Of a DNA stretch of 64,000 nt, positions 23,011-34,455 are shown piece by piece. Source of the DNA: Blastomussa wellsi (lineage: Eukaryota > Cnidaria > Anthozoa > Scleractinia > Plerogyridae); the NCBI GenBank assembly GCA_947652115.1, contig OX393566.1, forward strand, positions 22,332,112 to 22,396,111, in the 5' to 3' direction. The position numbers and the translations under genes are program-made. The notes under the pieces are model-generated. The model did not search any database, was not told where the DNA came from, and worked only from the letters and a program-made list of their open reading frames with translations. How positions within the stretch are numbered: the stretch's first letter is position 1; each line of letters opens with the position of its first letter.

Positions 23011-24072
23011 TTAACGACCCTTGCCACTCCTGCGTCCATATTGAATCCGCTTACGAATGCGCCTAAATATAAGAGGTTTGCGTACATAACGACGGACACG
23101 ACGCGCAGTTCGCGGACGGATGCGTATACGCCGCCGTGGGTCAGAAAACATCTTCATTGGCTTGTGTAAAATTATCTTTTCGGCACCCTGTTTACCAAGA
23201 GCCGCATCCTCATTGTCGTTTCCAACATCAGAAGCATCGTACTCATCACTTGTGGCATCCGACGCAAAATTATAACCTTCTGGTTGATAGGAATATTCCC
23301 TGTTGACAAGAATTGAAACGAGTTAAGGGTGATATCCTCAATAATCTCATATTTTCAAAACCACAATATTGATGAAAATTCCTAGATTGTTTATATATAT
23401 TTTGTAGTATTCCGGAGAGAGAGAGAGGGAGAGAGAGAGGGGGAGAGAGGGAAAGAGAGAGAGAGAGAGAGAGACAAGGGGGGGGGGGGGGGGGTGGAGA
23501 GGCTGGATCAGAATCGCCAAGGAGATCGCTCGAGTGACGAAGCAGCCAGGCCCTGAGCACCGGCAGCAGAGTGTTAATGAATGATTTGGTAGCCGAAAAG
23601 TAATTGCCATTAGGAACAAAGTAAGAATACATTTTGCAGACGTTCTCGTTTTTTTTTATCTACAGCCACCCATGTAATTCCCTGATACCCTCAGAAGATT
23701 AACCAGTAGTCCATATGCGTCTTGTTGAACTTTTGTCATGATCTGGAATAGCTGTCTTTGATATATCTTGCTTCCCGTCTCAATTCTCCTTAACAATTTC
23801 GAATTTTTTTTTTAAGTGATTCATTAAATTCTAGATTTTCTAATGCGCACACCTTAATGTGATTGCTGTATAGATGTAAGATGGCGCTTATGGAAAGTGA
23901 ATATTTATTCGACAAAGCGTGGGACTTACCCTTCTTCTTTTCGCGACTCAGGGTAATTCTCCATCATCTCAGTGTTCAATTGTTCTTCGCCTTCATTCCA
24001 GTCCTCGAATGAGGTAGACAAGGCTGTGGTTAGCATAAAGCCAACCAAGGCTACGAGGGGTAAAGTCCTCAT
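23011..24072 (-). CDS. Arginine-rich secreted peptide precursor E (exons 24072-23930 and 23299-23011; 143 aa)
   Basis: Divergent member of the cluster on the minus strand. Exon 1 starts at 24072 with a signal peptide (MRTLPLVALVGFMLTTALS) and an acidic spacer (SFEDWNEGEEQLN...). It ends at AAGG|GTAAGT. The 630-base intron is phase 2 and ends TCAACAG. Exon 2 gives a moderately acidic segment, then FSDP (residues 99-102). The tail at 103-143 has 18 Arg and 3 Lys of 41, no Cys, ending GKGR, with several Tyr, Phe and Ile. It is less extreme in charge than B and C and its acidic part is weaker. The intron position and phase, the signal peptide style and the DP step place it in the same family. The intron holds a GA/poly-G microsatellite. 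No TATA at the usual distance is evident. Confidence 0.85.
23415..23496. repeat. (GA)n and poly-G microsatellite
   Basis: A GA-rich tract broken by extra Gs, followed by an uninterrupted run of about 17 G at 23478-23494, inside the intron of gene E. Reading frames crossing it on minus are low complexity and not genes. Confidence 0.9.
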
Positions 24073-24099
24073 CCTTGGAACGTCTTCCTCTCGAATGTT

Positions 24100-25095
24100 A
24101 AAAAAAAAAATACGAATTCGTGCTTCTGTACATGTTAAGCCAATACTTATGAGATTTTCAGGGGATTACTACATTCTTTGGCTACTTTTAAGCATCATCA
24201 TTGGCTTGTCGATCAAAATTAGCACATTATCTCTGATTTAAAAGGCAGATTAATTACAATACTGAGAGAATTCTGTAAATATTGTAATGTAAGATGTTAT
24301 CATTAATTTCAAAGGAAATCCCTGCTCTGAAGCTATATAATTAATTAGTTATCGAACTCCTCTCTCGGTATACAATAGTCAGTCACTTTGTTTAAATCAC
24401 CAGTTCGAAATTAATCATTAGTGGTTAGGCATAATAATTCTAACAGCTTGAAAACTTGATAGATTCAATAAAAATACAACCTTCGTAACTCTAGAAGGTC
24501 GTGTTGATTCTAGTTTTGAAAATATTGTTTACTACGATAAAAAGGAGAAGAACAACAACACAATATCCATGGTGCACAATATTAAAATTTATTATTATCC
24601 AATAAAAGCCCTCATTCGAAAATCGAATATTTTATGTCCTAACTAGCAAAGAGTATCCTTCTGCAGAAACCAAAACATCGAATGTCAGATCTATATCTTG
24701 TTCCATTAAAACTGAATTAAGTAAAGTACGTACATGAAATAATTCATATACACCGTGGATTGTTTCGTTCAGGCTTCTTTAATCCAATTGCTTAAACTGG
24801 AAAACTCAACAAAAACTAAATGATTATTAGCAATAACCCAGTTGGATTACTTTTTGGATGCGAAACCGTTTTTATTTGAAAGCATACGGGCGTCCATTCG
24901 AAAATAAAGCCACTGAGACTGGGATCTTTCTGAGCAATATAGTTCTGTGTCTCCTCATGACTATTTTCTCCCTTCTTATAAAATGTTAATTTATTTAGTT
25001 CTGACTAGCTTCGATATTGGAACAAACCTCCGTTTCAAAACGAAATCTTTGAATTTGATAAATATTTTAAGGACTTGTGATTATACTTTTATTAT
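24100..25095. other. Gene-free upstream region of gene E
   Basis: AT-rich sequence. No coding exon, RNA gene or repeat boundary recognised. Confidence 0.45.
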
Positions 25096-25099
25096 CGAT

Positions 25100-25330
25100 A
25101 TGTATTTAGGGGATGAGGGTTGGCGCAGTGGTGACAGCGCCCGCCGTCTGCGAATGTGGCCCGGGTTTTTGGGACCCGGCGTAATATGTGGGCTGGTGTT
25201 GTTTGTTTTCTCTACTCTGCTCCAAGAGGTTTTTCTCCGGGTCCTCTCCACAAAAAACCAACATTTACATTTGCATTTGATTTGATTTGATTTAATATAA
25301 TTTGATTTCATTTCATTTGTGCTTTAGAGT
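25100..25330 (+). mobile_element. tRNA-derived SINE
   Basis: The A-box-like TTGGCGCAGTGGTGACAGCG starts near 25119. A degraded B box follows (GGCCCGGGTTTTTGGGACCC), then the body block CTCTACTCTGCTCCAAGAGG, then a tail of TTTGATTTGATTTGATTTAA type. It has the same block order as 22270-22450 (reverse strand). I recall this SINE type as frequent in coral DNA. Confidence 0.75.
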
Positions 25331-25579
25331 GTCCCCAATTAGTACGTCAGTACTAGATGCAAATAAAGAAGCCTTAAAGCCATGCATTATACTGTCATAA
25401 AACGCGACGGGCATTTGAGAACACGAGGAAAATTTGGTATTGAGCATGACGCTTTGCTTTTTCTTTCACGTTCCGAGCATGGGTGGTTAGAGCTTCATTT
25501 TCAAATTGCGGCGTATTAGGGAGGTTAAGCTCTCTTCTAAAAAATTCCGATTGGCTAGCTACAGAGTACTTTAATTTCC

Positions 25580-26530
25580 TTTGTGTTTGATGGTGTCTAC
25601 CAATCCTGAGAAGGGAGTCATTTTTTTGTGTTCAGATAGGTATCTAGGCCTATGGTTGTTTTTGTATAGGCAGTTTCCGGTTGATTTAGGCGTCTGCCAC
25701 CCTCATTTTTGGGGAGGTGCAGCCTATCCACACCTGATTTTGGGTGGAGCATCCTTTCTAAGGTAAGCAGTTTTCTTGTTTTTCTGTCTAGTTTCCTGAT
25801 CTCTTCTAGTTTCCAGGCAATGATGCTGAAGCTATAAGCTACGACTGCTAGGCAAGGATGTTGGTTGCTTCCATTCTGTCGATTGAGTTGAGTTCAGATT
25901 TTTTTGTCACCATTCTTCTTCTTTGGTAGCACTCTTTCTGACGTTTTCTTTCATTTTGGATTGTTGGATCCCATCCCCTTTATTCACTCCTACGTATTTG
26001 TAGGTGCCTTCTTGTTTTAGATTTTGGAAAGTGGTGTCTAGGTCAATTTGGATGTTTTCATTGGTGGTAAGTTTTCCTTTTTTGAATGTGGCTTTGCAAT
26101 TTGTCCAATCTTGATCTCGTCACTGAATCATATTGTAATAGTCAGGATTCCAGTCTGTTCTTGGTCATTCTTTGCATAGGTTTTCAAGTCATCCATATAG
26201 AATAGATGGTTAATAGTTGATGGGCATGTAGCATAACAATAGCTTCTGTTGTTCAGGGGAGAGAATAGTGGGGTAAGGTCTATGCAGAAGAGGAGGAAAG
26301 AGAGAGAGAGAAAGTCGCCTTGGAATATACCACTATTGATGTTGATCTGCCTTCATTGTAATGCCCCGTATGTGTGCTTTAGAGTAAGGGTTGTTTTCCA
26401 CTGGCCCATATTTTTTTGTTCGGAACAGGATGGGAATATGGTGACATTTTATAAATGCTGAAGCGTTTTAATATCCAGTCATGGGGCACAGAGTCGAATT
26501 CACTTCCGCAATGATGGTCTTGTTTATAAG
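25580..26530 (-). pseudogene. Decayed non-LTR retrotransposon (LINE) reverse transcriptase
   Basis: On the minus strand a broken frame near 26130-26220 reads like a reverse transcriptase palm (FYMDDLKTYAKND, the x-x-DD catalytic motif). It is followed toward 26040 by traces of the next RT segment (ATFKKG-like). Many stops and shifts interrupt it. The exact LINE clade cannot be fixed from this fragment. Confidence 0.6.
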
Positions 26531-26560
26531 AAGCTGATCTTAAATGATGATAAATGTTTT

Positions 26561-27470
26561 TATTATATATATAGCGACAATTTTAGGTAATAAACCTTGC
26601 AGATAGAATTCTATATCTGCTATATTTTCACATGTGAGAAAAGCGATACGTCCAATCAGCTTCGCGTATAGCTTTCTTCACATGTGAAAAATATAAGCAA
26701 TCAGCATCAAGAGTAGAACGACCTAACCAATCAGAGCGCGGGAATTCAAATGGTTTCCAACGAGGTTTTAACTACAAATTTTGTACTTTTGAGAACTTTA
26801 TGGAAAGGAAAGCAATCAGAAATACGCCAAGCAAAACCTTAAGAACACAGTTATGATATGGAAATGCTAAAATCATTCTCCAGGCGGAGCGAAGACAAAC
26901 TAAATGTCGATAAGGGAAAGCCAAGAAATGAAAGACTTTCATTGTACCTGATACAACGCAGCCGTGGACGTTCTAAGAAAATTCAAGCACTCTTGGGAAC
27001 ACCAGAGTAAAGTAAATATTTCACTTTTGAATATGGATTTACGTCGTAATTATTGTTTAATGAACCGACTCCTTGCGTTGTCACAACTTTTGTTAAAAAA
27101 TTCGCCAGTTGATTTGCGCGCAGTAGTTGATTCACTTATGGCGACGTTTCTCGATGCGATAGCAAAAGCTTTTCTTTTAAAAAGTATTAACACAGTGTGT
27201 TTTACACCGCTATTTAAATAAAGTTCTTGTTTACTATAGCTTGTCGTCGCCGTAATTTTTCTTTTCTATTTAAAAGAGATCTCGCTTGGAAAGCCATCAG
27301 AATGCATTTGTAACTTTGTTTTCCTCGTAGCACTGCGTTTAACTCTTTAATTATAGACTAGAAAAAAATCGCTTTAAGTTAACAATGGTTGAGTACTCGT
27401 TATATATAATAAACAAATTACAACTCGTGAATAAAAATCCGTACGTCGCACTTTCTATGAAGTAATCTAT
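26561..27470. repeat. Interspersed repeat of ~1 kb, copy 2
   Basis: Aligns with 19698-20740 along its length, with scattered differences and small indels. It lacks the left part of the terminal foldback. The open frame 26964-27221 lies inside it and is not conserved in copy 1, so I do not call it a gene. Confidence 0.75.
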
Positions 27471-28144
27471 ATTTATTGCTCATTGGATTTTGATAAAAAT
27501 ACATATTTAATGTTACAGGATAAAAAGATTAAGAATTCAGCTAAATTACAATAGGTGAAAAACTAGCTCCCTTTTCGGCACCCTTTTTGATGCCCTATAG
27601 TAAGTAAGTTATTTTCTTCCAGATGTTTGTAAACTCTCTCAGTGATAATGCGCAAACGCTGTTTATGTATTTGATTTGATTTGTATTCTTTTTTTTTTAT
27701 TTCCGTCTTACATTTAACGAATTCATATTAAAAGACGAAGCCTGCGATCAAGCGTTCTGATTATTCGCGGCAGGAGAAAGGAAAATAAGGTACGTTATAG
27801 GACGGAATTCCGTCTAGCAATAAATATAAAACTCAAAGACGTTAAAACCGTAGTAAAATAAAAAAAAAATATAAAGTTAGTATTTTCCCGAGAAAAACAA
27901 CAGAAAAACGAGCTGTCCTGAGAATGAGAATTTAGGATGTATTTCCGTCCATGAAGAGTTTCGCGGTAAATGGACAAACATGTTTGGGAAGGGAAACCCT
28001 TCTTCACAGGATTCATATCAGACAGGTTTTCGGTGTTAAGACGAGTTTGTCGTTAGGTACAGAATTCCGTCTCTAATGTGAATTCGGCTATTGACGCGTA
28101 TAATTGGAGATCCTCTGAATTTAACAATGATGCCTTCGAGATAT

Positions 28145-28680
28145 CGAAAAAATACAATCACAAATGTTGAGAAATGCTCAACGTCATCATCGGCTCTGCC
28201 ATCAATTAAGATGCCACACGTCCCTGTCGTAACACTGACAATTGTAGCAATGTGCTACAGCTGAGTGGCAATGGTGGAAGGCGAGATTCAGCGCTTTATT
28301 AAATAACCGGAACCCATGGATAAGGGTAGGAACCTTGACAGAAAATACACCGCCCCTCCAGGTTGTTGGGGCTTTAGCGTTGGGTTATCAACCCCGCCTA
28401 GTTAAAATACCACTGTTACAGAACACAACACAGATGAAGCGCCAAACATGTACCAGCTGTCCCGTGGGAGGGAACGATATGTAGATGTTAGGGGAGACCG
28501 TGCAATAGCTGGATGAGATATACAGACCACCCCATCCAGTCCAGAAATCTTTCGTGGCACCAGCTGTAACGTCTGCCCAGGTACAGGGGACTGGAGGGAC
28601 TTAACTTTGTCAGTAGTCTCAGTAGCCTATGTTCCGAGATTTAATAATTAAAGGTTCAGATCAGATCAGAGAATTTAACA
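28145..28680. mobile_element. SINE-like insertion flanked by a ~30-base direct repeat
   Basis: The flank TTTAACAATGATG.CCT/TCGAGATATCGAAA is present on both sides (28120-28151 and 28673-28704). The paralogous S2 site near 33500 lacks the insert. The right end is the simple tail GGTTCAGATCAGATCAGA. No coding capacity. Long target duplications plus a simple tail point to LINE-type retroposition. Confidence 0.7.
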
Positions 28681-29084
28681 ATGATGTCCTCGAGATATCG
28701 AAACGCTGTTTATTTTCATCGGTTACTCAGCCAGTGAGAGCGAACATCACACTATGAACCTCCATTTTAATGCTGTAATTGAGATTTGTTGTACTTAGAT
28801 TTTAATACAGGGTTATTGTCCATTCAATCTAACCTTTACATTAATATTTATAATGGATATTATGTAAGGTAGACCTTGGTTTGAGGAAGCTTCGTACTGC
28901 GTAATTGTATGCAAGGGAATTTGATTTGAGCTCGAGTATATTAACTAGACAATGCAGTTCACGACTATGGATATAGTAGACAATTCAGTCCAAGTTCGAC
29001 AATTGCTACTTTTAACGATTAACGAATGGAAGTTTATTATTTTTAGCTGGTGCTTCGGTATCCGATGTCTTTGTGGACCTGGAG

Positions 29085-29474
29085 GAGGGTCTCAATGGGG
29101 TTAACCGTTAGCCGTAAAATGGCCAAACATTTAGCCGTTAGGTGTAAAAATGAACGATTTTTAACCGTTAGCCGTAAAAAAAATGTTAGCCGTAGAACAT
29201 CTAAATACAAAAGTAAAGGTCTCCACAACTTTTTTTGAGTCTGATATGTTATGTGTTTATGTGTTCTGGTAGCGAGAAAAGCCGATCGAAACCGGAAATG
29301 TCGTAAGTGTCTGCATAATTTGACAGACAGACGTTTTGACAGCTCTTAAAACAATAGCAATTATTTTTTTTAACTTCTCCTGTTGACCGTAATGGAACAA
29401 AATTAACCGTTAGCCGTAAAAAAGCCAAAAAGGTACCCGTTAACCGTAAATGTCACTAGCCCATTGAGACCCTC
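29085..29474. mobile_element. MITE, 390 bp, 15-bp terminal inverted repeats, 6-bp target duplication
   Basis: The ends are GAGGGTCTCAATGGG (29085-29099) and its exact reverse complement (29460-29474). CTGGAG is duplicated on either side (29079-29084 and 29475-29480). The S2 paralogue near 33876 has the empty site. Inside, TTAACCGTTAGCCGTAAAA-like blocks occur several times near both ends, and could be transposase-binding repeats. Family unknown. Confidence 0.8.
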
Positions 29475-29632
29475 CTGGAGGGTAAAACCAAAATAGAAAA
29501 AAAGAGATAATCAATCAATCGATCGATTAAAGCAAAAGTAATGTCAAAAAATACTGATAGTGGGTAAAAAGTATGGTCGTGTAGATATCATTCCTGTGTA
29601 CCTGTATTTTTGTATACAAGGCGAATTAATTG

Positions 29633-30150
29633 TGGTAAATGAGCGTGATGGTAAATTTCCAGCTCGGTAAATTATACATGAAAGACGAGTTTATCAACAT
29701 GACACGAGCGTGGGACAATCGACATTGCTGGACCTAGCAGTATGCGGGACGCATGTCACATAAGAACTCAGTAAAAATGACCTAGCTCTCCAGGAGTTCT
29801 CGTAGCTCAGTGGATAGAGCGCCTGCCCGGTGTTCGGGAGGTCATGGGTTCTTTCTTTGTCCCACGCTCGTGTCATGTTGATAAACTCGTCTTTCATGTA
29901 TAATTTTCCGAGCTGAAAGTTTACCATCACCCTCATTTGCAACAACTCATGATGAAATCGACATTGCTGGACCTAGCAGTATGCGGGATGCATGTCACAT
30001 AAGAACTCAATAAAAATGACCTAGCTCTCCACGAGTTCTCGTAGCTCAGTGGATAGAGCGCCCGCCCGGTGTTCGGAAGGTCATGGGTTCGATTCCTGTC
30101 GGGGATTCTTTGTCCCACGCTCGTGTCATGTTGATAAACTCGTCTTTCAA
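29633..30150. mobile_element. Composite insertion: two tRNA-like SINE heads, one framed by ~78-bp inverted arms
   Basis: The empty site is visible in S2 near 34030. AAGGCGAATTAATT occurs on both sides (about 29619-29632 and 30151-30164), which fits a target duplication. The left arm 29641-29718 is the inverse of 29857-29934. Two related tRNA-like segments (A box CGTAGCTCAGTGGATAGAGC, B box GGGTTCGATTCC) lie at about 29795-29850 and 30033-30106. The first has lost about 17 bases of its T arm. Reading frames on both strands here are artefacts of the repeat. Confidence 0.75.
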
Positions 30151-30427
30151 GGCGAATTAATTCTAACAGAACTATCGGCAAATGACTTGAATTTAAAGTG
30201 GTACTATAGTCAAATTTTTGAACTGTGGTTGTTTAGTTGAATCATAGAGAATTCAGCAAGATTTAAAATGCCGTTTACCTTACATAGGCTGTTATGAGCA
30301 AATTTCTCTAGTCGTGACCTTTGTCTATAAAATTGCACAGAAATTCAGAAATCAAAGTGGTAATTACCACGCAGGTTATGAGCTTTAATTTTCAGAAAAA
30401 AATAAATCTTAACCACTCTGGATATTA

Positions 30428-30530
30428 TCTCCTAGTGTAGATTAGCCGCGTCCGAAACGAACAATTCGACGACGAAAGCGTCTAATTGTGCGTCGGACTC
30501 GTCGAAATCTGCGTGGGACTCGGCGAATTT
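30428..30530 (-). pseudogene. Relic of the 3' end of a gene F-type peptide exon
   Basis: The segment aligns with the 3' end of gene F exon 2 (34446-34545): TCTAATTGTGCGTCGGAC and GCGTGGGACTCGGCGAATT are shared. At 30530 the homology jumps directly to sequence equivalent to about 35665, upstream of the gene F promoter. A deletion therefore removed the acidic part, intron, signal-peptide exon and TATA-like box. Small indels also break the remaining frame. Confidence 0.8.
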
Positions 30531-30539
30531 ATATGAAAA

Positions 30540-33170
30540 AAAAAAAGACCTACTTTCGTTTGTTTACCGCATGAATGTAGCGCAATATGCAATATACGTG
30601 TAGCAGGTAGTGACGTAAGCTGCGTTCCGGGTACATGGATATATTGGAATTTACTTAATAATTAGTTTTTTTTAGTATGTTTTTTTTTTTCAGACTATTT
30701 CAGCCTTATTGATTATTTATTTTTTCCCACTCTTAACCGAATGAATGTTCCGTCTTTACCGAATAAATGTAGCGCAATATGTATTACTTGTAGTTATCAC
30801 ACTGATATTTTTTTTAGTTTATTTATTTCAGAGTATGACAGCCGCATTTTATTTCCCACTATAGTTTTTTTTTGTGGGAAGCGTTATAATGCAAACATCC
30901 TATCGAATCTATAATTTGCCACTTACTTCGTTCCCGCTCGAGCTCGCTTTTTTTCTTTCTTTTTGGCAAACCAGCTACCATGTTTCAAAACATGTACTTG
31001 TATCTACTGGAGGTATATTATTTGACTGTTGATGAAGGCAAGGGCCGGCAGAGTCTCTACAGTGTGTCGTTTATAATATAGCTCGAGCAGAATGTTGTTT
31101 TTTTGCACATGTTACCTAAAATACTATTCACTATTAGCGCTCTTGTAAGGGCATGATATTCTCTGCAATTTACGGATATTTTTATCATGTGGAGTCGTTA
31201 GTTCACATTTTCCATTCATATCTGCCACTCAGTATCTAATGTGTACCATGGAAAAGGCACGATAAGCTTACTTCGAAATTTCTGCAAGGATTTAAATCAA
31301 GGCGGCAGTCAAAGGAACTCGATTTGTTCTTTATTATATTGCTAATATACCCGCAGTTCTAAATTTAGAAGAGATGGGTTTAACCCAATTAAAATACGAG
31401 ATACGTGTGCGCCAATTCCAGCAACTCTCCAATTATTTCCTCGAGTTGTTGCAGATCAATTCATTATATATAATTAACAAAATATGGGAGTGCACAGTTC
31501 TACACTTTGGAAAATAATTCAAATATCAAATTGCAGTTCAATATAATATAAGTATAAATATAGATGGACCATAAGTTAAAATTAAGCAGCAAAAGAAAAA
31601 AATACGGCAAGAAACATACTTCGGGTCACAGGCCGGACATGCTCAAAGGTTACAGGGGTTCTGCTCTTTTCAGTTCTATTCATTGCTAAAATCATTACCT
31701 GGTACCTTTAGTCGTGCCCAAAATGCTCCAGATGGACTAAAAGGAAGATATCAAACGAATTGTGGCTCAGAGTGCAAATCATTATGTAGTTTTGTGATAT
31801 TTTCAAGGAAAGCTCTAGAATTGGTAAAAAGGCTATTTTTTTCAAATTTCAATCCATTTCCAAATAGGCGGCAATAAATGGTTTCAGTGTGGTGATATAG
31901 TCCTGGGTAACAAAACTAAACCATTATTTTTGTCACAAAGCTTATAAAAATGAAGTGCGACTCTATCATCATCTATCTATCTATCATGCAAGCGAGTTAA
32001 ACCCGCCCCAATGGCCCAAATGCTAGATCTAGAGAGTCACATATTCCTTGAAATTCAACAGACCTTCGAAGACAAAACAACGCTTCAATGAGCATAATGT
32101 ATACAATATCACTATTTTCTAGTGTCAATTTTCCAAAGATGCTACGCGAAGCACGACAAAGTGATAGGTTTAGCTTAATCCTTTATTCCATAATGAATTG
32201 TCTTACAAATGACTTTCAAAAGCTTACAAAAAACATATATTATGTCATTAAAGCCAAAGTTTATCTATCAAGATTGTTGACTGTCTTTAATAATATTAGT
32301 ATATTTTCGATCCACGTTTTTTTTTAGTTTATGTATTTATATTGTCACGTACGTCGTCTTTGTCGTAACTCGGTTCCGAGTGTGAGTTGCACTTTATTTG
32401 ATGTGATATCATTCCAATGTTTGGATGGAAAAGTTTCCCACAAATACCACAATGAATTATGTCATCTTGACGTAAGTATGTGAAATAATTCATATTTGGA
32501 GAGCGGATGTAGATGAAAATGAAGATTTTAAATCTAAAAAGACGTACTCCCGTTTGCTGTTACTCGCCGCATGAATGCAGCAAGATATGTGGACGATATG
32601 TTGGATGATATGTCGTTATCGTGAGCATGAGGAGAACGTGCTGCGGTTGTAAGGTCTTGTAACTACATCTGAAAATGGTTAGATGTTTTCATTCAACATG
32701 AGTAGGAAAAAGAACAGGCCTTAGAATTATTCCCTGGAGTACTCGGGACCTGAAAAGGGACACGAGGAGAAAGTACCGCACACTACCAGGGGGCGTAATT
32801 TTTTGGCTAGAACTTTCTTTATGTTTTGGTCATTGTCGTCCCTGGAGCTCACGATCCTTCTGGTCTGCACCAGGAATTGGAAAGGCACGTCATGGAGTTA
32901 GCATGTAGTTGTTTCATAGGGATATCTATAGGAAGGTGGCTGTCCAGCAGGCACTTTACTGATTAGCACTTCGACCTTACTGGCTGAAGAATGATTAAAA
33001 ACTACACCAAGTGAGACCTCTGGCCACCCCCAAATTGTCAGTATGCACAAACTACTCATCCTGTAACTTTCAGCCAATCAGACACCTTTACCAAAATATC
33101 TGTAAAAAATGTCGAGAACCAATGAATGGCAACCGAATAGATGATTCTATAGATCAAAGGGTGATTTTGG
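30540..33170. other. Gene-free duplicated upstream sequence
   Basis: Contains blocks shared with the upstream flank of gene F. The motif ACCG.ATGAATGTAGCGCAATATG appears near 30568 and 30745 and, degraded, near 32562; the gene F copy is near 35697. No exon found. The stretch 32350-33170 matches nothing else that I noticed. The frames at 31683-31877 and 32088-32327 are unsupported. Confidence 0.5.
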
Positions 33171-34312
33171 TGATATGTATATCTTTTCATTTGATTGTTC
33201 GTCTTACATTTAGCGAATTGATATTAGGAGACGAGAAAACTGTCTAATTCCTTCCGACAAATATAGGCGACGGAAACCGTCGTAAAATCTATTTTTCTCG
33301 AGAGACGAGCATAAAGCCTTCCTGAGAATGAGAAGTTTGGACGTATTTCCGTCCAAGCAGAGTTTCCCTGTAAATGGGCAAATAGTTTTGGAAGGGGAAC
33401 CCGTCTTCACTGGATACATATTTAAAAGACGACTTTGTCGTCGAAGACGGAATTTCGTCTCTAATGCGAATTCAGTTATTAATTCGATATCCACTAATTT
33501 AACACCGATGAGCTCCTTATGCAGGAAAATGAAATGCCAAAAACCAAACAGTGACAGCGAACATCAGGCAAGGAAACTCCATTTTAATGCTGTAACTGAG
33601 ATTTATTGTAATTAGGTTCTAATACAGGATTACTGTTCATTCAATCAAACCTTACATTAATATTTACAATGGATATCATGTAAAGTAGACTCAGGTTGGA
33701 GTTAGCTTCCCACTGTGTAACTGTACGTAAGCGAATTTGTTTTGAGCTGAGTATATACTAGAAAATGCAGATCACGACTGTGGATATACTGGACAATTCA
33801 CGATCAGTCTATCTTCGAATTGCAGATTAATATTTTTAGCTCGCGCTTCGGTATCCGATGGCGGTCTTTGAGGACCTGTAGATTAAAACCAAAATAGAAA
33901 AAAATAATAAGCAATCAATCGATCAAAATTTTAAATCAACAGACTGAATACTGACAAGTTTGAATACTTTATAAGTGGGTGAATAGCATGATGTAGCATA
34001 CATTCCTGTGTACGTGTATTTCTGTATGCACAGCGAATCTAATCTAAGAGAATTATGGGCAAATGTCTTAAATTTAACACTGATTCACAGATCGACACTG
34101 AGTTTGATTTTACAATGTGCACCACACTTTCAACCTAGCCTTTCGTTCTACGCAAAGACCTCTTGTCAGGGAAGCAATATCCAGTTATCATACCAGTTAT
34201 TTTATACCACCAAAAATTATAGTTTATGACTGTAAACTTTAACTGAACAAATTGTATGCTAAGAACCGCCCGAAACGACGTATTGTTTTACTTTCAAGTC
34301 ACGTACTATTAT

Positions 34313-34318
34313 TTTATT
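34313..34318 (-). terminator. Candidate polyA signal of gene F
   Basis: AATAAA on the minus strand, 138 bases beyond the stop codon of gene F. Confidence 0.4.
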
Positions 34319-34455
34319 AAACTTGGCATTTATCTACCATTAACAATTACCGCACAGCTCGTGAACGTTAATTAAAGGAATTGTAATTAGGATGCTTTCT
34401 TTTTCAGGAAAGAAAGTTTAACCTACCAATTCTTTGTATTATCTCCATGTCTAGA

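Larger units (their letters stand above)
27600..32350. repeat. Segmental duplication, half S1 (homologous to 33180-36860)
   Basis: Collinear matches include CATTTAACGAATTCATATTA with 33208, CTGAGAATGAGAA (27916 with 33312), GTATTTCCGTCCA, TAATACAGGGTTA (28803 with 33610), AAACCAAAATAGAAAAAAA (29486 with 33886) and the promoter-side blocks at 30540-31540. S1 is longer mainly because of three mobile insertions. It has lost almost all of the peptide gene that S2 keeps. Confidence 0.8.

Noticed and set aside
23270..23632. Two overlapping minus-strand frames across the microsatellite
   Set aside because: Low-complexity Pro/Ser/Leu translation of the GA and poly-G tract inside the intron of gene E.
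29694..30181. Two similar small proteins on minus
   Set aside because: They are translations of the duplicated tRNA-like insertion, not conserved coding sequence.
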